Positions 23,844 through 31,797 of a stretch of 32,406 nt of DNA are shown here, one piece after another (position 1 is the first letter of the stretch; the number at the start of each line of letters is the position of its first letter). Origin of the DNA: an archaeon (GTDB lineage Archaea; Thermoplasmatota; E2; UBA202; JdFR-43); the NCBI GenBank assembly GCA_024275755.1, contig JAJRYN010000095.1, forward strand, positions 1 to 32,406, read 5' to 3'. A model generated the notes under the pieces. That model saw only the letters and a program-made list of their open reading frames with translations. It was not told the DNA's origin and made no database searches. Both the position numbers and the translations under genes were made by a program.

Positions 23844-25291
23844 GCAAACTGAATAACAGATGGTATTAAATTTCTTAAATTTACAACAACAGCCTTTGCA
23901 GGATCTGGCATAAAATTCATCATTCTCTGATAGTCTGTCTGGGATTGCCAGGCTGAGGCATTAATAAGCAAAACATTCCTATATTGCTCGATGGCTGTTA
24001 CATGAACATGGCCTGTTACAAAAATATCAGGAACAGCATCAATCACCATATAATCCTGTTTTTCTGGAGCCAATGAAGAGATGCCACCATATATTGGCGC
24101 CATATGGCGGCGCTTAAGCATCTCCTTCATTATCTTTGTTGGCTGGTTTTGATTCATATTTGGCAAACAAGTTGCGAAATCCTGTATGGACTGGCCATGA
24201 TATGCAAGTATGAGCACTCCTTCTATTTCCATGTAACAGGGGTTTCCAATAAAGGTTATATTAAGATGAGAAAATAAATCTTTTATCTCTTTTTCAAAAG
24301 CAGGTTGTGGCAAGGCAGGACGCACAGCATCGTGATTTCCAGGTTGCATCAATATTTTTATCTCTGAAGGAATCTCAGATAATTTTTCCGCCAAAAGCTC
24401 ATACTGCTCATATAAATCTTCAACCATCAAATCTTTTTCCTGTCCAGGATATATTCCTACCCCTTCTATATTGTCTCCGGAAATTACAATATATTTCGCC
24501 TTTTCAGCCACACTTTTTTGCCTTTCATTTCCTCTCCTGCCATTTATCCAGTCTAAGAAAGCATCCCATTCTTTTTCCAGAAAACTTTTGCTGCCAACAT
24601 GTAAATCTGACAGGAAGACAACATAAATCTCTTCGGAAGAAAAATTCTTCCTTCTCTCTACTGGAATTTCTGGCCTCACTATACTTCTCGCAATAAACAT
24701 TTCTCCTTTTCTCTTACCCACGATACCCAATACTTCATCATGCACTATCAGTGAATCGACATTTTTTGGCACATATACTCTAATTGACTCTTCCTCATCT
24801 TCTATTTCAACAAACAAACCATTTGGGGTGCTAACAACATCCTTCACAATTCCTATGGTTGCTATCTCTTCACTACTCCTCAAAGCTTTTTTAATTGGCA
24901 CTGCATTTTTCATTTCCTGCCTCTTTCTTAAAAAGCCGCTTAATTTTTCAAACCTACTACGAAACAATCTCACAAAATCCTCAAGTGTGCCCTCGCATGT
25001 ACTATTTCCTGTAACATCTCTCAAAATTTTAAATTTTCCTCTCTCTATTCCTCTCTCCGATACTTGCACCTCCTCTCTTTTCCTCTTCTCTTCTCTCTTT
25101 TCCTCTTTTCTCTCAAAAAAACTCCTTATCATGTCAACAGACAGTATGAAAGGCTTCTCTTCCAACTCTTTCAAAATATTTTTACATTCCTCAACACCAT
25201 TTCCTCTACTAACTAAATATTCAACAGCTTCTGGTTGTATGAGCATCCCTTCCCTCTGAAAGAAATTAACTATCTCTTTCCTCACATCCAT
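23840..25291 (-). CDS. polB: DNA polymerase D small subunit DP1 (483 aa)
   Basis: The C-terminal phosphoesterase domain keeps the Mre11-like nuclease motifs SDLHVGS (228-234), GDN (272-274), GNHD (318-321) and GHVH (427-430), so 3'-5' exonuclease activity is expected. Before it lies an OB fold (about 144-205, TIGIVKDVV, VEIEDEEESIRVYVPK), and at the N-terminus a small helical domain plus a charged linker (ERKEEKREEKRKREE). DP1 pairs with the large catalytic subunit DP2 to form the replicative PolD of euryarchaea; DP2 is not in this window. The start is ATG 25291: an in-frame ATG at 25327 would lie inside the SRP RNA and adds an atypical N-terminus. No separate TATA box is visible, so it may be transcribed from the SRP RNA promoter. 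Confidence 0.93.
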   Translation of the reverse strand: MDVRKEIVNFFQREGMLIQPEAVEYLVSRGNGVEECKNILKELEEKPFILSVDMIRSFFERKEEKREEKRKREEVQVSERGIERGKFKILRDVTGNSTCEGTLEDFVRLFRSRFEKLSGFLRKRQEMKNAVPIKKALRSSEEIATIGIVKDVVSTPNGLFVEIEDEEESIRVYVPKNVDSLIVHDEVLGIVGKRKGEMFIARSIVRPEIPVERRKNFSSEEIYVVFLSDLHVGSKSFLEKEWDAFLDWINGRRGNERQKSVAEKAKYIVISGDNIEGVGIYPGQEKDLMVEDLYEQYELLAEKLSEIPSEIKILMQPGNHDAVRPALPQPAFEKEIKDLFSHLNITFIGNPCYMEIEGVLILAYHGQSIQDFATCLPNMNQNQPTKIMKEMLKRRHMAPIYGGISSLAPEKQDYMVIDAVPDIFVTGHVHVTAIEQYRNVLLINASAWQSQTDYQRMMNFMPDPAKAVVVNLRNLIPSVIQFA

Positions 25292-25296
25292 TTTTA

Positions 25297-25621
25297 GCCA
25301 GCGCAGACACGCCCCAAGTGGGCACATACCACCACCAACGATTTACTCCAGCACCCTCCTTAGTTCCGCGCCCCTCCGAGCACCGGTAGTTCCTGGCTGG
25401 GCCGCTCCCTTCCGGGCCTAACCCCTTGGCCAGGACAAAGGCAGGCAGACTGGCCCTCCAGCCAGCCGGTCTGCCACCTCCAGTCCCAGAGGACGAAACT
25501 TCATCGTTGGATGCTGGATCGTTGGCAGCAGCATGTGCCGCCTTGGAAGCTTCGGCTCCGGCTAAGGCGATTTCCGGTTACAGGGGACGCCTAACCCCCC
25601 AGCCTAGTCTGCGCTTTTGGC
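25297..25621 (-). ncRNA. ffs: Archaeal signal recognition particle RNA (7S RNA)
   Basis: On the - strand the 5' domain has AGGCTGGGGGGTTAGGC (25591-25607) and TGTAACCGGAAA (25571-25582), both typical of archaeal SRP RNA. The helix 8 region reads AGGCCCGGAAGGGAGCGGCCC (25399-25419), the SRP54-binding hairpin with its GGAA loop. The ends pair: GCGCAGAC (25614-25607) with GTCTGCGC (25308-25301), extended by GCCA/TGGC across a small bulge. The length (~318-325 nt) and obvious GC-richness against an AT-rich genome fit. It binds SRP19 and SRP54 and targets membrane proteins to the Sec translocon. The exact ends are inferred from the closing helix. It stands directly upstream of the DP1 gene. Confidence 0.95.
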
Positions 25622-25643
25622 CAGAAACAAAAATTGGCTTGGC

Positions 25644-25651
25644 TTAATAAA
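25644..25651 (-). promoter_or_regulatory. TATA box of the SRP RNA
   Basis: TTTATTAA on the - strand is centred ~27 bases before the predicted RNA 5' end near 25621-25614. It lies immediately after the stop codon of the small membrane protein gene at 25653, so the SRP RNA has its own promoter and may also receive readthrough from that gene. Confidence 0.6.
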
Positions 25652-25652
25652 G

Positions 25653-25907
25653 TTATGGCTTTTTGAGCAGCAGGAATTGACAGCGGAAGAAACGATAGAA
25701 AATCCATGCTAATGCCGCTACTTGAAAAGCAACATCTCTGGCGAGATGCCACAATGCTTTGCCATATTCATTTATATGCGAGGCACCAAAAGCTCTGTAA
25801 TAGCCGGCCCAGAAAGCATCTTTTGCCATATATACCGTTGCTATTGCAAATATTGCAATTACCATTACATCCACGTAAAAAAGCCATCTCTGCCAGGTTT
25901 TTTCCAT
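25653..25907 (-). CDS. Small two-helix membrane protein (84 aa)
   Basis: Two hydrophobic helices (WLFYVDVMVIAIFAIATVYMA and ALWHLARDVAFQVAALAWIFY) are separated by a polar loop (FGASHINEYGK), with a basic C-terminal tail ending LLLKKP. A TATA box (TTTATATT, - strand, 25926-25933) lies ~23 bases before the ATG, consistent with a leaderless gene, which supports it being real. I do not recognise the family. It lies just upstream of the SRP RNA promoter. A role in membrane biogenesis is possible by position only. Confidence 0.6.
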   Translation of the reverse strand: MEKTWQRWLFYVDVMVIAIFAIATVYMAKDAFWAGYYRAFGASHINEYGKALWHLARDVAFQVAALAWIFYRFFRCQFLLLKKP

Positions 25908-25925
25908 GCAGAAAAATTGAAAAGG

Positions 25926-25933
25926 AATATAAA
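25926..25933 (-). promoter_or_regulatory. TATA box of the small two-helix membrane protein gene
   Basis: TTTATATT on the - strand lies ~23 bases before ATG 25907. The rest of the 221-base gap to the Nudix gene has only the TATA-like element of that gene (26100-26108); no RNA gene or repeat is visible. Confidence 0.5.
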
Positions 25934-26128
25934 AGCTTATATGTTTTGTTTCCTCATTTTCAGTGAGTATATTTTACAAAGAAAAACGGATGAATTGATA
26001 TTGAAGATATGTACGGCAGCAATTCGTTTTCTCTAAGTTAGACCATTGCGTCCATTTTTCAATTCAATTTGCTCCATTTATATTCTTGTTTAACCAATGT
26101 TTAAAAACAATTTCTCATTTATCTCAAA

Positions 26129-26506
26129 ATGATCGTCACTGCTGCCATTATAGTCGAAGACGAAAAAATTTTAATTGCAAAGAGAAAAGAAGGAAAATGG
26201 GAATTTCCAGGAGGACGCGCGGAAGCAGGGGAAAGTTTGGAGGGCTGTTTAAAAAGAGAGTTGAAAGAGGAGCTGGATATAGAAGCGAAATCCATCAAAT
26301 CCTTTATGTGCGTAAAGCATGAATACGATTTTGGAAACATTGAACTACATGTTTTCATTGTGAGATGTAGTGGAGATGTAAAAGCAAAGGAACATGAAGA
26401 AATAAAATGGGTTAGGATAAGTGAAATTGATCATGACGATTTCATGGATGCAGATAAAAAAGTAGTGGAAGAATTGAAGAAAAGATGGGATGAAATAAGG
26501 AAATGA
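26129..26506 (+). CDS. Nudix hydrolase, MutT-like (125 aa)
   Basis: A full Nudix box spans residues 29-51: G29, E35, R43-E44-L45, E47-E48 and I51, with Asp at the usual last Gly position. The fold context is right (MIVTAAIIVEDEKILIAKRKEGKWEFPGGR before it, EIKWVRISEID after it). MutT-like members hydrolyse nucleoside diphosphates linked to another group, e.g. oxidised dGTP; the compact size and GKWEFPGG segment favour a nucleotide-pool sanitiser. It is leaderless, with a TATA-like TTTAAAAAC at 26100-26108. The next gene encodes endonuclease IV, which fits a DNA-damage neighbourhood. Confidence 0.88.
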   Translation: MIVTAAIIVEDEKILIAKRKEGKWEFPGGRAEAGESLEGCLKRELKEELDIEAKSIKSFMCVKHEYDFGNIELHVFIVRCSGDVKAKEHEEIKWVRISEIDHDDFMDADKKVVEELKKRWDEIRK

Positions 26507-26579
26507 AATTTGTAGCCCTTTTCTTTTCCTTAAATCTTTTTAGAAATTTATATTAAGGCGAAACTATTTCAAAAATTCT

Positions 26580-27401
26580 GTGATAAGAATCGGGCCGGCC
26601 GGCATACCTTTATCGTGTAAGGAAAGAACAAACATAGATGGAATAATTTATACAAGATGTCTTGGTTTATCAGCAATGGAAATAAGATTTGCTCGCGGGT
26701 TTATTAGTGAGGAAGAAGCAAGAGAAATTAAAAAAGTTGCGAAGAAATGCGACATTGCAATATATGTTCATGCTCCTTATTATATAAATCTAGCAGGAGA
26801 TAAAAGAAATGTTAAGATGAGCAGGGAGAAGATAGAAAAGACGATGAAACTCGGTCAACTTATGGGGGCCAAAATCGCAACAACACATCTGGGCTTTTAT
26901 GGTGGGTTATCCAAAAAAGAGACTATGCATAGGATAGTGAAAAATCTTCGCCAAATAAGAGACAAAATGAAGAAAAAAGGCGTTGAAATTCCTATTGGCT
27001 TGGAAACAATGGGTAAAAAAGAAGTTTTTGGAAGCCTTGAAGAAATTGTTGAAGTCTGCAAACGTGTTAGAGGAACTGTGCCTGTGCTGGATATAGGCCA
27101 CATCCATGCAAGATGCATAGGCTGCCTCAAAGAAAAAGAAGATTTCCAGAAAGTTTTTGATACAGTTGAAGAGCTGAATCTTAATCACTATCTCATTCAT
27201 TTAACTGGAGTAAAATATGATAGCAATGGCGAGTTATATCATGTACCAATCAAAAAAGGGGATTTGCCCGTAATAAAGCTTATGGAATGTATACTCGAAA
27301 ATGATTATGATGTCACCATCATATCTGAATCTCCTGTTGTGGAACATGATGCAGTTTATACTCAAATCTTGTTAGATAGGGCCATGGAAATGATGAAATG
27401 A
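26580..27401 (+). CDS. nfo: Endonuclease IV / AP endonuclease (273 aa)
   Basis: TIM-barrel AP endonuclease of family 2. Metal ligands are visible in order: VHAPYYINL (His), TTHLGFYGG (His), LETMGKKE (Glu), LDIGHIHAR (Asp and two His), IHLTG (His) and IISESP (Glu). It cuts DNA 5' of abasic sites in base-excision repair with a three-zinc centre. The start is GTG at 26580; a TATA-like TTTATATTA (26547-26555) lies ~29 bases upstream and no earlier start fits. Its stop overlaps the next start as ATGA, so it is co-translated with the hexuloisomerase gene. An alternative is a related xylose-isomerase-like TIM barrel, but the HAPY and DIGHxH motifs favour Nfo. Confidence 0.85.
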   Translation: MIRIGPAGIPLSCKERTNIDGIIYTRCLGLSAMEIRFARGFISEEEAREIKKVAKKCDIAIYVHAPYYINLAGDKRNVKMSREKIEKTMKLGQLMGAKIATTHLGFYGGLSKKETMHRIVKNLRQIRDKMKKKGVEIPIGLETMGKKEVFGSLEEIVEVCKRVRGTVPVLDIGHIHARCIGCLKEKEDFQKVFDTVEELNLNHYLIHLTGVKYDSNGELYHVPIKKGDLPVIKLMECILENDYDVTIISESPVVEHDAVYTQILLDRAMEMMK

Positions 27402-27937
27402 AGTTTAATGATGCTTTACAGCATATCCAGGAGCAGATTCAAAAAATGCTTGAGGAGATTGGGGAAGATAAAATCGAAAAGGCCATGGAATATTTTTTTG
27501 AAGCAAACAATATCTTTGTGTATGGCGCAGGCAGGAGCGGCTTAGTAGGAAAAGCATTTGCCATTCGCCTGGTCCATCTTGGTTTCCCAACATTTGTCAT
27601 TGGAGAAACAATAACAAAGCCTGTTAAGAAGGGTGATTTGGTTGTTTTAATATCTGGTTCTGGAGAGACAATTCCGGTTACCATGACCGCAGAAATTGCT
27701 CGTCGTCTCGGAGCAAAAATAATTTCCATAACTGCCAACCCTGATTCGCATATCGCCAGATTTGCTGATTTGCTTATTGTGCTGAGACCAAAAAAGAAAA
27801 TAGCTGAGTTAGCTCCACTAGGCACGCTATTCGAGGCTGCCGCTTGGTTATTTCTAGATGCAATAATTGCTGAGTTAATGGCAAGAAAAGGTGAAAATGA
27901 AGAAAGCATGAAAAGAAGGCATGCAACACTTGAGTAA
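27398..27937 (+). CDS. hxlB: 6-phospho-3-hexuloisomerase, SIS domain (179 aa)
   Basis: One SIS domain with IFVYGAGRSGLVGKAFAIRLVHLGF (25-residue core beginning VYGAGRSG), GDLVVLISGSGETIPV and the C-terminal LAPLGTLFEAAAWLFLDAIIAELM. Length and sequence match archaeal HxlB/PHI. It interconverts 3-hexulose-6-phosphate and fructose-6-phosphate; in archaea lacking the oxidative pentose-phosphate route it works with HPS, in reverse, to make ribulose-5-phosphate for nucleotides. The HPS partner (hxlA) is not in this window. It overlaps nfo by four bases. Confidence 0.9.
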   Translation: MKFNDALQHIQEQIQKMLEEIGEDKIEKAMEYFFEANNIFVYGAGRSGLVGKAFAIRLVHLGFPTFVIGETITKPVKKGDLVVLISGSGETIPVTMTAEIARRLGAKIISITANPDSHIARFADLLIVLRPKKKIAELAPLGTLFEAAAWLFLDAIIAELMARKGENEESMKRRHATLE

Positions 27938-28019
27938 ATTTTAAGAATTAAAATGAAAAATATAATGGTGGCAGCAAATCATTACAATACATATTTATAC
28001 CACTATATAATGCAAAAGC

Positions 28020-28454
28020 ATGCAACATTCACCAAAATATGATTATCAAAAGTTGCTCACCAGAGCATTGGATGCTTTGCCAAAAGATATAGTAGTTAAG
28101 GATAGATTTCAGATGCCTAAAGGAATTATTTTTTACGAAGGGAATACAACTATTCTGAAGAATATTGCTGAAATCGCCGATATTGTCAATAGAGATGTAG
28201 AACATCTCTTCAAGTATTTATTGAAAGAGTTGGGAACTGCTGGCGAAATAGATGGTGAGAGAGCTGTTTTTCAGGGTAAGATTCCGGAGAACAGGGTGCA
28301 GGAAAGGATAGAGAGATACGTCAACAGATTTGTTTTGTGCAGAGAATGTGGCAGGCCAGATACGAAATTGATAAAGAAAAATAGAACGCTGATGCTTAAG
28401 TGTGAGGCATGTGGTGCAATTCATCCGGTTACCGGGAAAATAAGGAAAGGATAA
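28020..28454 (+). CDS. eif2b: Translation initiation factor aIF2 beta subunit (144 aa)
   Basis: The N-terminal helix (YDYQKLLTRALDALP), central alpha-beta domain (GNTTILKNIAEIADIVNRDVEHLFKYLLKELGT) and C-terminal zinc ribbon (CRECGRPDTKLIKKNR then CEACGA, four Cys) match aIF2-beta end to end. It is one of three subunits of aIF2, which brings initiator Met-tRNA to the ribosome. The start is leaderless: TTTATA at 27994-27999, ~24 bases upstream. It ends next to, and convergent with, the GT2-GtrA-like gene, with no bases between the two stops. Confidence 0.95.
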   Translation: MQHSPKYDYQKLLTRALDALPKDIVVKDRFQMPKGIIFYEGNTTILKNIAEIADIVNRDVEHLFKYLLKELGTAGEIDGERAVFQGKIPENRVQERIERYVNRFVLCRECGRPDTKLIKKNRTLMLKCEACGAIHPVTGKIRKG

Positions 28455-29408
28455 TTATCTATACCAGGTCCATAAATTGTGGGCAAAAAAGTTCCATATA
28501 AAAGCAGCTGCTATACCGGCGATATTGGCTTTTAAAGGGTGAATAAGAAAAACTTTTGTCAGGAAAGCAAGAATAAATAAATTCAAGAGCAACCCTATTA
28601 GACTCGCAAAATTGAATTTTGCCATTCTTTTCAGAAACTCTCTTACTCCTCTTTTTCCTCTATCCCTAAATGTCCAAATTTCATTGAGTGTAAAAGAGGA
28701 TAGTATGGACGTTTCTATACTCATTAAGCTGGCAACTAGTAAATAAATTCCATGAGATATCAAAAACCACAGCAAAAATTCATTTATCAAGACGCTGAAT
28801 GCCCCCACTATACCAAATTTTACAAATCTTTTTATTTCCCCTTCATCCCATGCCATTCTGAGTAAATGCTTTGAATATGTGGAATATCTTTCATTAAATG
28901 TATCATCTCCTCTCAAAAGCACTGGCACTTCTTCTAGTCTTTCATATTTTCCTTTTGCTAAAATTTCCAGCAAAATTTTATTGCCTATGGGATGCAATTT
29001 CGCATTTTTAATAACATCTCTTTTTACTAAAAAAATTTCTGATAACGGGTCTTCGACTATTCTGCTTTTTGGGAAGAGAAGATTAACAAACATTTTTCCT
29101 GCTACTGATTTTTTATTCCTTTTGCCTATAACAATATCTGCTCCCCCTTCCGCCTTTTTTATCATTTCCTCAACGCACTTTTTCGCATTTTGTATGTTGT
29201 CATTTAGCAGCACAATATATTCTCCTCTGCTTTCTTCAATACATTTAAGAATGGAAGTCGCTAGATTACTTTCTAGAACAAATTTCACTCCCTTTTCTCT
29301 CAAACTTTTATTGGGGGAACCAGCAACTAGAATTTCACAGTTCTCTCTATCCAGTGAATCTATAACTCTTGCCAGTCTTCTTCCATATGGAAATATAATC
29401 GAAATCAT
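28455..29408 (-). CDS. Degenerate GT2-GtrA paralogue without the catalytic Asp motif (317 aa)
   Basis: It aligns along most of its length with the GT2-GtrA protein at 12549-13631 (KSRIVEDPLSEIFLVKRDVI against RSRIIKDPMSGFFMLKRKVI; PIGNKILLEILAKGKYERLEEVPV in both; IWTFRDR; FIWNFFAHNLWTWYR). The N-terminal nucleotide-sugar region is eroded: YNERENL is missing, VVDDDSPD is reduced to LVAGSPN, and the metal-binding DAD is N69-D70-N71. The membrane half (four helices) is well kept. Catalysis is therefore unlikely; it may carry polyprenyl lipids or regulate a partner. The ATG overlaps the nfeD stop (ATGA), so the two are co-translated. Confidence 0.82.
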   Translation of the reverse strand: MISIIFPYGRRLARVIDSLDRENCEILVAGSPNKSLREKGVKFVLESNLATSILKCIEESRGEYIVLLNDNIQNAKKCVEEMIKKAEGGADIVIGKRNKKSVAGKMFVNLLFPKSRIVEDPLSEIFLVKRDVIKNAKLHPIGNKILLEILAKGKYERLEEVPVLLRGDDTFNERYSTYSKHLLRMAWDEGEIKRFVKFGIVGAFSVLINEFLLWFLISHGIYLLVASLMSIETSILSSFTLNEIWTFRDRGKRGVREFLKRMAKFNFASLIGLLLNLFILAFLTKVFLIHPLKANIAGIAAAFIWNFFAHNLWTWYR

Positions 29409-30697
29409 ATTTTTCTTACCTTTAATGTCAATCCTTTTTGTTCAACCACAACAATTTCTTCCCCTTCTTTTATCTTTTCATTAGCCTCCGCCCGCCATAT
29501 ACTGCCTTTCACCTTAACCTGACCCGGCTTTTCAGGGTTTATATCTGTGATTGCTTTTCCTTTTGATCCAATCATATCTTTCTCACCTATTTTTGGTCTC
29601 TTCCTCTTTGCTTTTATTGCTTTTGCAAGAGCATATGAAAAGAAAGCAGTTAAAAATATTGCTACAACTAGGCTTGCTATTCTGAACGAGGTGTACCAGC
29701 TTAAAGGCATTTCATGCATAGCCTTTTCAGCCGGGATAAGCATTATCCCAAATATAAAAGTAATGATAGCTGCTGCAGTCCAGAAGCCAAATGTTGGAGT
29801 TAAAGCTTCCACTATAAAAAATAGGAAGGCCAGCAAAATAAGCAGGAGCCCTGCCACATTAATCCCTATAAATGAAAGCCCATATAGTGCCAAAATTATG
29901 AAAATAGCACCTATTGTTTCTGGCAAATGGAAGCCAGGCGTTAAAAAACCAAAGATTAGGCCAAAGATGCCAATTGTTAGAAGAAGAGAAGCTATCTGAG
30001 GATCAGAAATATAATTTATGAATTTATCTCTGATACCCCATTTTATTATTTTTATGCTGGCATTTGAAACATTTATTTTATAAACTTTTCCTTTCACATT
30101 AACTTCTATTCCATCCAGCTTGTCAAGCAAGTCCTTCAAATCTGATGCAACAATCTCTATTACTCCTGCATCCAAAGCCTCTCTTTCATTAAGAGCGACA
30201 TTTTCAGTAACAAATTTTTCTGCCATACTCTCATTTCTTCCATGAGTTAAAGCCAGGGTTTTAATCAAAGCAACATATGCATTGATTTCCTTTTCATCAG
30301 CTTTCTCCGGCAAACCAGTGGCAGGATTTACTATACGAGGCTGACATGCCCCGATTACCGTAGAATTTGCCATGGCTGCTACATGAGAAGCCATTAAGAT
30401 AAATGTGCCAGCAGAAAAAGCTTTAGCGCCAGAAGGAGCAACATATATGACAACCGGTAAATCAGCGTTTTCTATCATTTTAATAATTTTTTCCATCGAG
30501 CCAGTCATCCCGCCATTTGTATCCAGTTTTATGATCAATATTTCTCCCTCTTTGGCTTCACTGAGAGCTTTCTCAAATTGATTAACTGTCCCCTGAGCGA
30601 TCATTCCTTCCACTTCTGCAACATATATTTTTTTGGCGGACGCTAGCGATGAAATGAATAGCAAGGTAATAAATGCTATAATCAGCAACTTTTTCAT
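29405..30697 (-). CDS. nfeD: NfeD/ClpP-class membrane serine protease (430 aa)
   Basis: A signal peptide (MKKLLIIAFITLLFISSLASA) precedes a ClpP-like domain with LDTNGGMTGSM and VAPSGAKAFSAGTFI (catalytic Ser95) and Lys136 in EKADEKEIN, positions equivalent to the Ser97/Lys138 dyad of Pyrococcus PH1510. About five membrane helices follow (residues ~230-360), then a C-terminal OB-type NfeD domain (IGSKGKAITDINPEKPGQVKVKG). Such long NfeD proteases cut hydrophobic peptides of their stomatin partner; stomatin is not next to it here, which is unusual. The TATA box lies at 30715-30728, ~25 bases upstream (leaderless). The co-transcribed downstream gene is the degenerate GT2-GtrA protein. Confidence 0.92.
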   Translation of the reverse strand: MKKLLIIAFITLLFISSLASAKKIYVAEVEGMIAQGTVNQFEKALSEAKEGEILIIKLDTNGGMTGSMEKIIKMIENADLPVVIYVAPSGAKAFSAGTFILMASHVAAMANSTVIGACQPRIVNPATGLPEKADEKEINAYVALIKTLALTHGRNESMAEKFVTENVALNEREALDAGVIEIVASDLKDLLDKLDGIEVNVKGKVYKINVSNASIKIIKWGIRDKFINYISDPQIASLLLTIGIFGLIFGFLTPGFHLPETIGAIFIILALYGLSFIGINVAGLLLILLAFLFFIVEALTPTFGFWTAAAIITFIFGIMLIPAEKAMHEMPLSWYTSFRIASLVVAIFLTAFFSYALAKAIKAKRKRPKIGEKDMIGSKGKAITDINPEKPGQVKVKGSIWRAEANEKIKEGEEIVVVEQKGLTLKVRKI

Positions 30698-30735
30698 CGA
30701 GATATGAACTAAAAGAAATTATAAAGTTATTCTTT

Positions 30736-31797
30736 TTATTCAACCTTCATTATCCTCTTTTCTCTATATCCTGTAATCACTTCTATATAGCCATGCAACA
30801 TTTTATTTACTCTCTCATCTCCAGTATCCACCCTCAAACTCTTTAAGTTATTCAATTTGTCCTTTGTTGCAACAACAATAATATTTTCTCTACCAACCTT
30901 CCTTATTATATCAGCACTAATTGGCTGATTTCCTCTCCCAAAAATAAAGCCTGTGCCGCCCAAAGGACTCACTATGATTTTTGCTTTGCCATCCAAAAAT
31001 TTTTTAATGTCTTTTTCTCCAGCATCTCTACAAAGCAATTTATTTCCTCTAATGACATCTATCCCCAAAAAACTTCCTTCTATGCCTAGAGCCTTTTTAA
31101 TTTCCCATGTTGTACTTCCACCCCCTATGATGTATACTGTTTCCTTGTCCATTTCCTCAATAAACCATTCAGCAATCTCCTTTTTGCCTCCTCCCCTCAG
31201 AACATCCTTGCCTGCTTGAATTTTGGCATGAATTGGTGTGAGAGCATATCCTTTAAGCTTGACTTTAAATTCTCCTCTCCTAAAAGCCTCTTCATCAATA
31301 TCCATCACCTCTCTCTCCTCAATATCCAGCGTTTCAAGGGAATCAACAATCTCTGCAGCGTCTCTAGGTGTAAAAGCAAATACAGCAGAATACATTTTCA
31401 CTCCAGCAGGCACCCCAAGAATTGGTATTTTGCTATCTATAGCATCGAGCAAATCGCAGGCGGTGCCATCGCCACCAACAAAAACTATTATATCTGCCAC
31501 TTCAGCCATTTTTATTGCAGCTTTTTTGGTATCTTCAGCAGTGGTTTCCTCTGGGGTATCATATATTATCTCTGCTTTTTTATCCAGTTTTTTAAAAACA
31601 TCTCCTCCCATCTTGCCCGAGCAAATAAAAAAATCTCTTTCAATTCTCAAAGCTCGCAGAAATTCTTCAGCTCTTTTTGGAGCTATTGGCTTGGCTCCTC
31701 TTTTAATTGCCTCTTCTACTATTCCATCAGTTCCTTTAAGTCCCACTTTACCTCCCATTCCTGCAATGGGATTCAAAATAAATGCTACCTTCATCAT
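30736..31797 (-). CDS. ATP-NAD kinase-family protein (COG3199 type, 353 aa)
   Basis: VAFILNPIAGMGGKVGLKGTDG at the start and VFVGGDGTACDLLDAI near residue 105 form the NAD-kinase/diacylglycerol-kinase-type nucleotide site (GGDGT). Further typical segments are PILGVPAGVKMYSAVFA, YIIGGGSTTWEI and IVSPLGGTGFIFGRGNQ. Archaeal COG3199 proteins are annotated as ATP-NAD kinases; the substrate has not been shown for this group to my knowledge, so NAD phosphorylation is an inference. The ATG overlaps the stop of the upstream DNA-binding-like gene (ATGA), giving a two-gene operon. Confidence 0.88.
   Translation of the reverse strand: MMKVAFILNPIAGMGGKVGLKGTDGIVEEAIKRGAKPIAPKRAEEFLRALRIERDFFICSGKMGGDVFKKLDKKAEIIYDTPEETTAEDTKKAAIKMAEVADIIVFVGGDGTACDLLDAIDSKIPILGVPAGVKMYSAVFAFTPRDAAEIVDSLETLDIEEREVMDIDEEAFRRGEFKVKLKGYALTPIHAKIQAGKDVLRGGGKKEIAEWFIEEMDKETVYIIGGGSTTWEIKKALGIEGSFLGIDVIRGNKLLCRDAGEKDIKKFLDGKAKIIVSPLGGTGFIFGRGNQPISADIIRKVGRENIIVVATKDKLNNLKSLRVDTGDERVNKMLHGYIEVITGYREKRIMKVE

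Noticed and set aside
23782-23847. Upstream start for the radical SAM gene at 23847
   Set aside because: The extra 22 codons would translate the 42-bp promoter repeat and the DP1 stop; the TATA spacing fits ATG 23781.
25292-25327. Longer DP1 start (36 extra bases) beginning at 25327
   Set aside because: It would lie within the closing helix of the SRP RNA and add 12 residues with no DP1-like character.
25426-25647. A + strand open frame of ~73 codons rich in Ala, Pro and Leu
   Set aside because: It lies opposite the SRP RNA; its length comes from the GC-rich RNA gene, not from coding.
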